Positions 22,165 to 33,689 of a stretch of DNA of 60,000 nt are shown piece by piece; the stretch's first letter is position 1; the number at the start of each line of letters is the position of its first letter. The notes below the pieces were generated by a model. That model had not been told where the DNA came from. It saw only the letters and a program-made list of their open reading frames with translations, and ran no database searches. The stretch covers positions 18,027,754 to 18,087,753 of the forward strand of contig CAIIXF020000011.1 of assembly GCA_903813345.2 (NCBI GenBank), given 5' to 3'. The DNA comes from Owenia fusiformis (lineage: Eukaryota; Annelida; Polychaeta; Sabellida; Oweniidae). The translations under genes and the position numbers were made by a program.

Positions 22165-23485
22165 ATCATGTGTGCGTAAAAGCATGTGGATATTTCATTT
22201 TGAGTAACTGAATTATCAAATTGACATATATATTGTCTTTGGAACATCACCTTTACACAGAATTATTTTCATAATGATTGCTCGTTTTGTTCCATGATAA
22301 AATCCAATTTTAGACCTGCAGCTGACTCATATCAAAAATTATTTAGCAATGAGCTCAGGCTCACTGATTTTTAAGATAGATGAAATGAACAAAAGGGGAA
22401 AGGGTTGTGTGTGCGGTAAAGCATGTGGATATTAAACTTTCAATAAATGAATTACAATTTTGATGTTTATATGATCTGAAGAACATCACCTTTACACATA
22501 ATTATTTTTATAATAATTGTTCGATTTCTTTCATGATAAACTGCAATTTTAGACCCGACATGTATTAAAAAAAGTATCGGACAATGTATTTAGGCTCACT
22601 GATTTTTAGGATAAATAAAATGAGCAAAAGGAGAAAAGGTCACGTGTGCGTAAAAGCGTGTCAGTATTTGGATTTGAAGAAATGAATTAAAGTTTTGACA
22701 TTAGTATTATTTGTGAAGCATCACCTTAACATAGAATTATTTTAATAATTTTTGCTTGGTTCCTTCCATGAGGAAATGCAATTATAGACCTGGCACGCGT
22801 ATCAAAGAAGTATTTGGCAATTGCGTCCAGTCTCTTTGGTTTTCAAGGTAAATGAAATAAGCAAAACTAGAAAAGGTCATGTGTGCGTAAATGCGTGTCA
22901 GTATTTAATTTTGAAGAAATGAATTAATTTTTTGACATTAATATTATTTGTGAAGCATCACCTCTACGCAGAATTATTTTTATAATTTTTGCTTGGTTCC
23001 TTCCATGAGAAAATGCAATTATAGACTTGGTACACGTATCAAGGTTGTATATAGCAATTGCGTTCGGTCTCCTTGGTTTTCAAGGTAAATGAAATGAGCA
23101 AAACTGGAAAAGGTCAGTTTGCTTAAAAGCGTGTGAGTATTTAATTTTTGATAATTTTTTTGACATTTGTTATATCTATGGGGAATCATCTTTACACAGA
23201 ATTATTTTTTGATTCAAATTTCGTTCCTTCTATTAGAAAGGCATGGCTAAGATTGGTTCTTATGTATAACTGTAATGAGATTTTTATGTTTGAATCGCAC
23301 AAAAAGAGATAATGTCACATGTGCGTGAATGCATGTCAATATCTTATTTTAAAAACTGAATTATGATTTTGACATTTTCATAAGCTTTAATTAAACCATT
23401 GCCTTTCCACATATTTATTTTCTTAACATGAAAACTTTAAACACGTTCTAAATAAGAAAGGTCAATGTGAGTGAATTAAAATTAA
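22165..23485. repeat. About 235-bp tandem array, six diverged units
   Basis: Units begin with 'catgtgtgcgtaaaagcatg' or similar at about 22169, 22406, 22641, 22880, 23115 and 23318, a spacing of 203-239 bases. Each contains 'aacatcacctttacacagaa', 'ttccatgataaaatgcaatt' and 'ctcactgatttttaag'. The sixth unit is shorter and most diverged. No coding frame is conserved across units, so this is satellite-like DNA. Confidence 0.7.
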
Positions 23486-26163
23486 GGAAAATATCAATTA
23501 TCTGCGCATTTTCGTTATATTACGTCATACGGGATTTCGTGCTTTAAGTGGGCTGAAGGTGAAGAATGGCACTTGTATGAAAACGTTTGTTACCAATTCA
23601 TCTTTCAAAACACATTTTTATTTTTTACGTATCTATGATCTATGATATATAACCTATGTAAAGAATTATTTTCAAATTAATTGCTAGGTTAATTCAATAA
23701 GCAATTCTGAGGTATATTTGAACTTTAATTCCATAGCAGATGTAATTCAGACAAAAGTTTTTGAATTCAAGAAGAGATTTAATCAATCAAAATAAATCTT
23801 ATGATTCAACCGAGTCGACAATACTTGGTTCAGTTCTTTCATTTTCAATCATACCATGGTCATAGATTAACATAAGTGACCGTTTGAAAACATACCATTT
23901 TTGTAGAAAATGTAAGAAAATCGCGTTATAATATGTATCGAGTAATTGCCAAGTTTACGTCTTAAGTTTGATGTGGTAAATCATTAAGTCACACATATAA
24001 GTTAAGGGAAGCAAAAGATCATTTTAAAAATGAAACATATCAATAGATATTTTTAATATTGAAATACTTTTTGAAAGTAAGCTTATACTAGTAGATTTGC
24101 TAGAACTAGCTGTTTGGAATTCATCAACTTTTCTCCACAGGATCATTTCGTAGTACAAATGCAGGACTGGTCATTCAAAGGAAATATAGGTTTCAACATC
24201 CCCGTCTATGAATATTGATCTTTTTCAGACAGCAAAGGTAAGTTTAAAACAGAAATACTTCTTACGAATCCAATAAACATTTTAAACTTAGAATTGTGAT
24301 CTACGATCTTATGGGTATGTCACAAATTTGATTAGATACATTCACTCAGCACGCCGTTAAACATATAATTAACTTTACAAGCGTAACTATAGGTAACTTC
24401 GATTTTAGTATGTTCAAGTTTAAGTTCTGTAGTCTCGAGAGTCAAACGATTATCATAGTTTATTTGGCCTGCTTTTAGAATTGGGAAAACAAAGGCAAGG
24501 TTTATGTTTTATATTCTGATTTGATAGCAAACTTTATTTTTGAGTGTATTAAATCAAATAAAGCTTATTGCGTCGGGACCTGTACGTTCGCCCAATTAAA
24601 GGCAAATGTGCCGTCAATTAAAGAAACATGCACAGTGGTACACCGTTTTTGGAAAACATAACACTGATAATAAAAATTCATCAATTGTTATGAAATTTAC
24701 ACCATCATTAAAAGGAATCTCGAATTTCATGATGACAAAATATAGGATAAATATGACAAGAAATAAAAATTTGTTACATTTTTTCCCAAAAAGTTGTAAA
24801 ATAAAAATAAACGAAAAAAATAATATTTTCACGACAAAAAATAAATAGTTCAACTGTTTTGATTCTACATGAGGTTTTCAAAGAGTAGAGAGCTAGATTC
24901 AAAGCACCGTTCCTGCAAGTTTCAAATGAAAATATTAAAAACTGCGCGAGTAAGAGGACCGCAACTTTTTATGTCTACACTGACAAAAACTTGAAATTCC
25001 CGTTGTAAAGATATAGTCCCACGCGGAAGTGCACGTCATAAAGCTGATGGGTTAAGGCAATGTGCCGTCCAACTGCTACGTAGATCTAGATTTTCTAGAG
25101 CCGAAATTTAAATTTTTCAGTTGTCAATTGATTTGACAATTGTCGGTACTCTAGCCTTTACGTAAGTTTATAGGTTTGAAAGGCCTAAATGTTTTTATGT
25201 CACCGCCACGAGTAGTGAAATTTTGCTGTGGTGTCCCAACTTTTTGAGCACGTAACAAATGGCAAGAAGTGACATTTTGTATGTAAATGCCTTTTTAAGT
25301 CTTATTGAAGATCATAAGATGCCATGATGGCCATAGTTTTATCTCACAAATTCAGACCTCTTTCACAAAGAGAAACGTTCTGGAGACATTTTTCCCAAAC
25401 CCTGGCTACTATAGGGTGCGTATTTTAAGCTAGGGTTGCAAAAGAATTTCGTACAAGACTGTCAGACATAGTAAGGTAAGGAGGTGTTTGTATGGGACGG
25501 TTGTAGACCGAGCGGGATCTTAAATTAACCAAATTTTTTCAGGCTAAACGACTAAAACGTCTAAAGGTTGAAATGATCATTAGAATTGATCGGATATCCA
25601 ATCATTGAAACAATTGAAATGAGGGAGACGATTGTATGCATTTTATAGTGTGAACAGAGCTGTTTGATCTCGACTTTTGGACCTAAATCTTTTTCGCAAT
25701 AATTGTTTTGACATTTCAAAATGTCTAATCTGTTAATTAAATCTTGAAAATACTTGATCGCAAGTAAAGTTCCCTTTTAAAAGTGGTGATATTTTTAGCT
25801 ATATTTCCAGGAAAGGTTAAAGTCCCGGGGTTAACGTTGTGTGTATGTAATTCTATTGATGTTGTAAGTTCATGTCATATTGAATCAACAAAATCGTTTT
25901 GTGTCAACTAGGATCCGTTTATATTTTACAAACAAGGTTCCTTTAGATATAAATTGAACGGTAGACTAATTCTATTCACATTTTTAAAGTTGATGTTTAT
26001 ACCATTTAGAATTTGTCAAGTGAAAAAGTTATATTTAATATTATTACTGTGGGGCTTAGTCGAAACGTTGCACATCTAATGCTTAATATTCATGTAATAT
26101 GCAAATATGTACCTGATTATCTCCTTATTGTTTATGATATGTTCTTGATATATTCCACTTCAG
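23486..26163. other. Region upstream of copy C
   Basis: Mostly noncoding and AT-rich. A diverged GTCACC-family repeat lies at 25194-25297 (minus orientation). A possible untranslated exon ends at about 24237 with donor 'caaag^gtaagt', preceded by acceptor-like 'ctccacag' (24140) and 'tttttcag' (24230). It would supply the 5' UTR required by the acceptor at the copy C ATG, but this is only a candidate. The overlapping frames near 24606-24853 are low-complexity Lys/Phe runs and are rejected as genes. Confidence 0.35.
25194..25297 (-). repeat. GTCACC-family repeat, diverged copy
   Basis: Minus-orientation copy: left hairpin end 'ttttatgtcaccgcc', right end 'gtgacattttgtatgtaaat' then 'gcctttt'. 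Confidence 0.5.
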
Positions 26164-29100
26164 ATGGATACTATACAATTAATAGACGACTCACGCAAAG
26201 AGGCTGAGCCTATTGACAGTAGAGAGGAAATACCTCCTCCATACGGCACGGGAGGGGCTTCTAGGACATCATCTACACTTCAACAGCAATATGGTCAACA
26301 AGGGCCTCTGTCTGTCCAACCAGGGCTTCTGTATGGCCAACCAGGGGCTCAACAAGGGCCTCGATATGGCCAACCAGGGCCTCGATATGGCCAACCAGGG
26401 GCCCAGCAAGGGTTTCAATATGGCCAAGCAGGCCCTCAGTACATGTATGACCAACCAGGGACCCAGCAAGGGCCTCGATATGGCCAACCAGGGCCTCGGT
26501 ATAGCCAACCAGGGGCCCAGCAAGGGTTTCAATATGGCCAAGCAGGCCCTCAGTACATGTATGACCAACCAGCGGCTCAACAAGTGCCTCAATATGGCCA
26601 ACCAGCGGCTCAACAAGTGCCTCAATATGGCCAACCAGCGGCTCAACAAGTGCCTCAATATGGACGACAAGCGCATAAACAAGGCCCAGGATATGGTCAG
26701 ACAAACCAGGCTGTCATCACAACTCAACCAATCGAAACAGAGATAGCTGTCTCCCAGAATTCCCCGCCACCACCAGACCACCTTGTCTGGTCTATTCTCA
26801 CAACATTTTGCTGTTGCTTTTGTCTTGGTAAATGTACTTAGATGTTTCATCTCACATAATAGCATTGTTCTCAGTGTATGATAGTGTTCGATTAATATAA
26901 TGCATTTGAAAATAGAAATATTTACGCACATATGGTTATCTCAGATTGTGTTTATTGACCATTAGCACTGGTCCCCATCTGGTTATAAAGACGTTACATC
27001 TTCATAACAAAATGGATGAATTTCCGTCGGAGGAAATTTATATTTTCATCATTTTCACCGAGGAGGTCGATTTGTGTCCAAATATTTCACCCATATTTCA
27101 AAAGTAACATTATGCTAGGATAAAGAAATAAATTTTATTTCTTCATCTTAGCATCAGGTTACTGAAAAGCGAATCGGTATATAGATCAAAGGGCTCCAAT
27201 AATCGAGTGAGAAACCTCTCGCTTTAGCAACCAGGACGTTAAGACAACGCAACCAAGACTTTAAATAAATAATAAAATTCACCAGATTTAAACGCCCTGG
27301 TTGTTGGAGTGAGGTTATTCTCACTTGATTATTGGAGCTGCTGGATATGTTTGACTAAATTTTGAAACAAATCAACCTCTTTGTTGGTGATAATAATAAA
27401 AATAAACAAGACACACAGTGATAAATATCGCACTTTGAAGAGCAAACTGGCCACCATGCAATTTACCCAGCATGGCCAAAACCTAATCAGACCTTGGCAC
27501 TAGTCTGCTCTTCCATCTGTAAACATTTCAAGTTGACAAGGTTAGCGGTTTTCCTGCAATTTTGATGACAAGAATTTATTTGTTGTCTTGAACTTTGGGA
27601 AAATTTAGATAACATTGTTTGTGACCTAATTTGATGACCTTCGACCTTGAAAATTTCACTTTTTCAGACCTCAGTAGGTCTTTTGTAATTAGCTGACCTA
27701 AATTTAAATCCAAAATATCAATTTAGAAAATCAAATTTTTGACCTTTTCAAGGCCACTGAAGGTCAACAAAAGGTCAAATCTGAAATCTAAGGTCAGATT
27801 TGAACTTCTGAGAACTTGTAGATGTTTTTAAAAAAAATTTGGTCAATTTGGAGCAAGTTGAAAAATTCAAAATGGCCGCCAAATTGAAAAATTCAAAATG
27901 GCCACCATGTAATTCAGCCAGCATAGCCCAAACCTAATCAGATCTTGGCAATAGTCTGTTCTTGCATCTGTAAAAATTTCAAGTTGAACGGATAAGTGGT
28001 TTTCCTGGAATTTTGATGACAAGATTTGTTGAAAAATTCAAAATGGCCACCACGTAGTTTACCCAGCATGCCCTTAACCTAATCAGATCTTGGCACTAGT
28101 CTGCTATTGCATGTGTAAAAATTTCAAGTTGAACAGGTTAGCGGTTTTCTTGGAATTTTGATGACAAGAATTGATTTGTAGTCTCAAACTTTGAGAAACT
28201 TGGATAACATCATTTGTGACCTAGTTTAATGACCTTGACTTTCGACCTTTAAAATTTCACTTTTTCAGACCTCAGTAGGTGTTTTGTAATTAAGCTGAAC
28301 TAAATTTAAATCCAAAATATCAATTTAGAAAATCAACTTTTTTGACCTTTTCAAGGTCACTGAAGGTGAATGAAAGGTGAAATCTGAAATATAAGGTCAG
28401 ATTTGAACTTCTGAGAACTTGTAGATGTTTTTAAAAAAAAGATTTGGTCAATTTGGAGCAAGTTGAAAAATTCAAAATGGCCGCCAAATTAAAAAATTCT
28501 AAATGGCCACCATGTAATTCAGCCAGCATACCCAAAACCTAATCAGATCTTGGCAATAGTCTGCTCTTGCATCTGTAAAAATTTCAAGTTGAACGGATAA
28601 GTGGTTTTCCTGGAATTTTGATGACAAGATTTGTTGAAAAATTCAAAATGGCCGCCACATAGTTTACCCAGCATGCCCTTAACCTAATCAGATCTTGGTA
28701 CTAGTCTGCTCTTGCATCTGTAAAAATTTCAAGTTGAACAGGTAAGCAGTTATCCTGGAAATTTGATGACAAGATTTAGTTTATGTTCTGCCCGCCCGCA
28801 CGCCCAAACGCCCGCCCAACAGCACAAGACGATGACAATATAGCACTTTTTCAAAGTGCGATAAAAAGTTTACACAATGGAATTTCCAATGAAAGTTCAT
28901 CAATTTTGTAACAAAAACGTAACGTCTTTAACGTCTTTATAACCAGGTTGGGACCTCCATGTTGAAATGGACCATGGCCATACCATGGTATACCATGTAT
29001 GGTATACCATGGTATATGGCCATGAAATGCAATGAAATACCATGGTAATACCATGGCCGATCATGATCGTTAAATGGCACCATTGCATTTCATGGTCAGG

Positions 29101-32100
29101 AACGCTTTTTAAAACGCTTTTGAAATAATACTGCCGTTTCGCAGTATTTCAGGGTCAGAAACCATCAAATGCAATGATATCATGGTCAAGTTCTCGACCA
29201 TGATATCATTGCATTTGATGGTTTTTTGACCGTGATATCATTGCATTTGATGGTTTCTCATCATGAAATACTGTGAAACGGCAGTATTTTTTCAATTGGA
29301 AACTCCATGTTAAAAAGCGCTCCTGACCATGAAATGCAATGGTGCCATTTAACGATCATGATATACCATGGTATACCATGGTCAATTAACATGTAATTTT
29401 GTATCTAAAAAATACCACCGTTTCACAGTATTTCATGGCCAAATACCATCAAATGCAGTGATATCATGGTCTAAACATTCAACCATGATATGCAATGGAG
29501 CAGTTTAATTATCATGATCTACCATGGTATACCATGGTCACTATACCTAAAATTTTGCATTTAAAAATACTGCTATTTTGCAGTATTTCATGGTTGCAAA
29601 CCATCAAATGCAATATATTTCATGGTTGCAAACCATCAAATGCAATGAAGTGCAGTCAAGATGTTTAATTGAAGACTGGAGGTTGAACTTACAAAATATG
29701 AAGTTGATCTCCCATTTTACTGCCAACAGTCAAATAAAAGTAAAGCATATTTGTTTAACAAAAAAATTGTTTCTAGGGTTATTTACTTAATTATTCATAA
29801 TAGAAATTAATTTATTAAATAAAGGAACAAAAGTATATAAAGTTGTGATTTTGATGAATATCAGAATCACTAATTATAATAATTTGGTTATTAATGAAGA
29901 TATTTCATGTAAAAAATACTTTTTGAACATGGTCTTTCATTGTATTTCATTGCATTGCAAGAAAGACCATTGCATTTCATTGCATATCATGATCAATCAT
30001 CGTGTTTCATTGCATTTCATTGTTAAACGTGGTATTTCATTGCATTTCATGATCCATTTCAACTCTGACCAATTTTAGACTTGACACTCTTCTAGAGTTC
30101 TTTTGGCAATGAAACATCATGGTATAACGATGGTATTTGATGGTCAGGTTTGACAATGAAATGCTAAGAAATACAATCAACCACGAAATGCAATGATATG
30201 CCATGATAAATGATAGTAATGATTATGGCAATGAAATACCATGGTATGACCATAGTATTTGATGGTCAGGTTTGACAATAAAATGCCATGAAATACCACC
30301 AACCATGAAATGCAATGATAAAACCATAATAAATGAGAGGGCTTTGTATAAAAAACCTCCTACCCACGTACCCTCGTACCCACGTACGTGGGTCCCGACC
30401 CAGTCTTTAAAGAGTTAAATTTTTAAATGTTTAAAACATTATTCAATCTCAGTTTATCCTGAATTATAGATGAATTTATGCATCCATATGCCTTTATTTA
30501 TAGGTCTAACATCTCTCTAGTAAAATAAAATAAAGCCGGAATTGCATAAATGTTCATTATTTTTGAGCTATTTGATTTATGTTTGTCGAAATGTTTTTTG
30601 TTGATCGGGCAGTCTTACCTGTATAACACATCAGTGCTGATTAGGGTATGAGTACCGTAATCCAACACCAAATTCGAAAATTCATATCAATACTTTGCAC
30701 ATATGGCGTTCGTGATCAACTTTAAAACGCTTACCCCCATAGTGTTATATATCAAAATGTACCTGTTCATATAGGGGTTCGATTGATCTACATCAAATTA
30801 TAGGGAGTCAGGTTACTTTTTGAGATATCAGCGTCCATTTATTGTAACTCGCGTTTGCTACCATTTCCTCAATTCTGAGATGATGGGCAAACGCGTAGGA
30901 GACACACTACCATTAGATCCTTCCGCCGAGTGGGAAGACGAATAGATGGCATTATAAAAACAAAAATATAGTCCAATTATTGTAATTACATTAGCATGAC
31001 CAGTGGTTGGATTTTGGTAAGTACATGAATGAAAAAGTGTATGTATGGACCAACTCTAAGACATGATTTGATGTGATTAAGGTGCATTTTCTTTAAAAAA
31101 TTTGACCTTTTTGACCTGCCTCCATCTGTCAAAATCAGAATGACATTTTTTGACATTTTCTATAGATGGCGTCTTCAACAGGTGAGATCTTTTGATTTTC
31201 GTGGGGAGTTTTGATTCAAACTTTTTTGACTGACAGAGGACATACTGGGGTATGATGGCATGATAGCAAAACATGTCCACAAATCTTAGTTTTCTCTGGA
31301 AGACAGATCGTTTGTATGGGAATACGCATGTTATAACAATTGGTTGGGTTAACCCGTAGTAAACATGCTCACGTCGGAACTATTTTTGACCTACATCGCT
31401 ATTTTCGTAATTCAAATGAAAGTTGAACTCCTCCTCTTTATTTTGATACCAAATAGTGGCATACTAGGTACCCTAGTAGCCAACTATGGCGTTATTTAGA
31501 ACAATACTACAGGTTTTTAAATGGACTATATAGGGGTCATACCTTTTGGCGGATGGATATGGAACCTCATACCTCAAATAGCTCAAATGAACATTATGCA
31601 ATGCCGGCTTTATTTTATGACGAGACAGATGTCCGATCTAGAAATAAAGGCGTAAGGGTACATAAATTCATCCATAATTAAGCATACATTGAGATAGAAT
31701 AATGTTTAAAAAATGTTAAAGATTTAACTCTTTAAAGACTGGGTCAGGACCCACGTACGTGGGTACGAGGGTACGTGGGTGGGAGGTTTTTTATACAAAG
31801 CCAAATGAGAGTTATGATTTTGCCAATGAAATGACATGGTATGACCATGGTAATTGATTGTCACACAGTACAATTAAATGCCATGAAATGTCATCAACAA
31901 TAATATGCCATGGTAATACCATGGTAAATTATGGTCAGGTACATAACAATAAAATATCATGGTATGACCATGGCATTTTGATTGTCACATCGTGCAATAA
32001 AATACCATCAACCATGATATACAATACCATGGTAAATGATGGTCAGGAACATGGCAATGAAATACCATGGTATGACCATGGTATTTGATTGTCACATCTT

Positions 32101-32796
32101 ATAATCAGATGCCATCAACCATGATATACCATGGTAAATTATGGTCAGGAACATGGCATTGAAATATCATGGTATTTGATTGTCACATCTTACAATGAAA
32201 TGCCATGAAATGCAATCAGCCATGATATACCATGGTAATACCATGGTAAATGATGGTCAGGAACATGGCAATGAAATACCATGATAATACCATGGTATTT
32301 GATGGTTAACTTTGAACATGCAATACCATGAAACATGGTATAACATGATATACCATGGTATACCATGGTCAAAAATTGACCAAAAAACATCATTGCCACC
32401 ATGGTCAGAGTTGATGGTAATTTCATTGCCGATCATGATAGACCATGGTATACCATGGTTTACGTTTAAACATGGCAGTGATTCGAATACAAAATATTTG
32501 ATTGGTTGCGGTGGGGGAGTATTCATCATGAAACTCCTTAGTTGACCTGTCAATTTGAGAAAATCATTACATGTAATTCTAACTTTGACCATATTTCAGG
32601 TATTGCAGCCATTGTGACATCTATTCACTCAAGAGATTATGCACAGGAAGGAGACATGGATAAAGCTCGGGAGAAAAGTACCACTGCGAGAAACCTAAAT
32701 ATTACTGGTTTGGTCATTGGAATTATTGTCTATGTTATTGCTGTGGTGCTCAGATTTGCTGTAAGTGGGGTACACTACAAATACTACGACTACTGA
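26164..32796 (+). CDS. CD225/dispanin (IFITM-like) transmembrane protein, copy C
   Basis: Two coding exons, 26164-26827 and 32600-32796, give 286 residues. The intron is 5772 bases, phase 1 at Gly222, donor GTAAAT, acceptor ATTTCAG. The ATG follows the acceptor CCACTTCAG. PPPY is at residues 24-27. Residues about 43-180 are the longest YGQP-type tail of the three: a 38-residue block (GPRYGQPGPRY...YMYDQP-x-x-QQ) occurs twice in tandem, then an 11-residue block, VPQYGQPAAQQ, three times. The CD225 start is PPDHLVWSILTTFCCCFCLG (203-222). Exon 2 gives the A-QEGDM-x2-A-x3-S-x2-AR-x2-NI loop, a second membrane segment and a Tyr-rich end (YKYYDY). Sequence and flanks are closest to copy A. The intron is packed with repeats and one palindromic transposon, yet its last 90 bases match those of A and B, which supports the exon 2 assignment. 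Confidence 0.9.
26985..27405. mobile_element. Palindromic DNA element in copy C intron
   Basis: Shares its whole plan with 33165-33634: 'tccgtcggaggaaatttata', 'ggttactgaaaagcgaatc', 'gggctccaataatcgagtga' and 'ttattggagctgctggatat'. Inverted halves meet around the central 'gcaaccaggacgtt / cgccctggttgttgg'. Noncoding. An insertion-like stretch with 'aataaattttatttcttcat' near 27125-27150 is present here only. Confidence 0.55.
27427..28866. repeat. Composite tandem repeat with CCCGCC tail in copy C intron
   Basis: About 600-bp higher-order units, each made of two related modules. Module starts ('aaaatggccaccatgtaatt' or 'ggccaccacgtagtttaccc') recur near 27430, 27893, 28040, 28500 and 28645. 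Shared phrases are 'cctaatcagatcttggcact', 'aatttcaagttgaacaggtt' and 'gaccttttcaaggtcactga'. It ends with a CCCGCCC-rich run (28790-28820) and a GCACTTT-ttc-AAAGTGC hairpin followed by 'gataaaaa', the same end plan as at 18060-18135. Confidence 0.6.
28930..30330. repeat. CATGG-rich palindromic satellite, left part
   Basis: Dense in overlapping self-complementary words such as TACCATGGTATACCATGGTA and 'catgaaatgcaatgaaatac'. The part 29040-29385 is itself a large inverted repeat centred near 29205 ('atttcatggtcagga' against 'tcctgaccatgaaat'; 'tactgccgtttcgcagtattt' against 'aaatactgtgaaacggcagta'). It continues after the insertion at 30340-31802. Short open frames inside are repeat artefacts. 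Confidence 0.7.
30340..31802. mobile_element. Mutator-like palindromic element with 9-bp target duplication
   Basis: Both ends read GGCTTTGTATAAAAAACCTC inward. Flanks AAATGAGAG at 30331-30339 and 31803-31811 form a 9-base direct repeat. The arms are inverted and long: 'cccacgtacgtgggt', 'gtctttaaagagttaaat', 'gccggcattgcataatgttc' type blocks and 'ctatataggggt' appear on both sides in mirror order. The small central region (30950-31370) shows no transposase. Long arms plus 9-bp duplications are typical of Mutator-like elements; this would be a nonautonomous foldback form. It split the CATGG satellite. Confidence 0.7.
31812..32470. repeat. CATGG-rich palindromic satellite, right part
   Basis: Same words as 28930-30330, in a clearer period of about 100-110 bases ('aaataccatggtatgaccat', 'gatggtcaggaacatggcaa', 'gattgtcacatct'). 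It ends 60 bases before the conserved intron tail of copy C. Confidence 0.65.
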
Positions 32797-33164
32797 ACTA
32801 AGAGTATACCCAAGACGACAAAAATATTGGTAAATTTGCCTCGCCTGCCTCGTGCCTGGCTACTTCAAAGTAAAATATGGGTTTCAAACAGACTCTGGTT
32901 CTTAAAACTGATGTAATGTATAAGATTAGTAGCTTTTTCATATATAGCCTAGTAAAGAAACAGACAACAGAATATGCTATACTATTTTGCGTATATGTAA
33001 ATATTCAAAAACATTAATACAGGGTTAGCCAAAAAAGGTAACCAAACAAACGTATGTTAATAACTCAGTCATTCATCATGGGTTTTAAAGTTATATTTAG
33101 CACAATTAAACCGTGTTCAATATTCCTTCATTCTACCAAGTTTTATGGGCACTGGTCCCAACCT

Positions 33165-33634
33165 GGTTATAAACAAAATGGTTGAACTTCCGCCGGAGGA
33201 AATTTTTATTTTCACCAATAAGGGGTAGATTTGTATCAAAATATTTTACCCGTATGTTAATAGTAACACTCGGTTACTGAAAAGCGAATCAGTCGAGAGT
33301 ATATAAATCCAAGGGCTCCAATAATCGAGTGAGAATTTTCACCCCCAGCAACCAGGACATGAATACACTATAACACATCGTAACCAAGCTTTATAAAATT
33401 CACTAAATAACGTTCTGGTTGCCTACATATGTAAATGAGGAATTCTCACTCAATCATTGGAGCTGCTGGATATATTTGCTACAGTGGCTGACTATTTGAC
33501 TGACCAGATTTTCAGTAACCAGATGTTACTATCAACACGTGGGTAAAATATTTGGATACAAATCGACCTCCTTCCTTCTGAAAATGATAAAAATAAAAAT
33601 TTCCTCCGACAATTCCATGAACATTTACAAAACA
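33165..33634. mobile_element. Palindromic DNA element, second copy
   Basis: Relative of 26985-27405. Inverted arms: 'ccggaggaaatttttatttt' (left) against 'aaaaataaaaatttcctccg' (right), and 'cggttactgaaaa' against 'ttttcagtaacc'. The right terminus appears cut by the retrotransposon beginning near 33620-33640. Confidence 0.55.
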
Positions 33635-33689
33635 TGCTCCAAATGCCAATATACAGATATAGGCTACACAAACCAGACATGAAATACCC

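Noticed and set aside
24606-24853. Overlapping frames on both strands
   Set aside because: Low-complexity Lys/Asn or Phe/Leu runs from AT-rich DNA, with no recognisable family.
26269-26931. 220-codon minus-strand open frame opposite copy C exon 1, and a 143-codon one in another frame
   Set aside because: They exist because the YGQP-coding repeat has a period that is a multiple of three and lacks stops in several frames. They have no family resemblance and no splice or start context; similar shadows lie opposite copies A and B.
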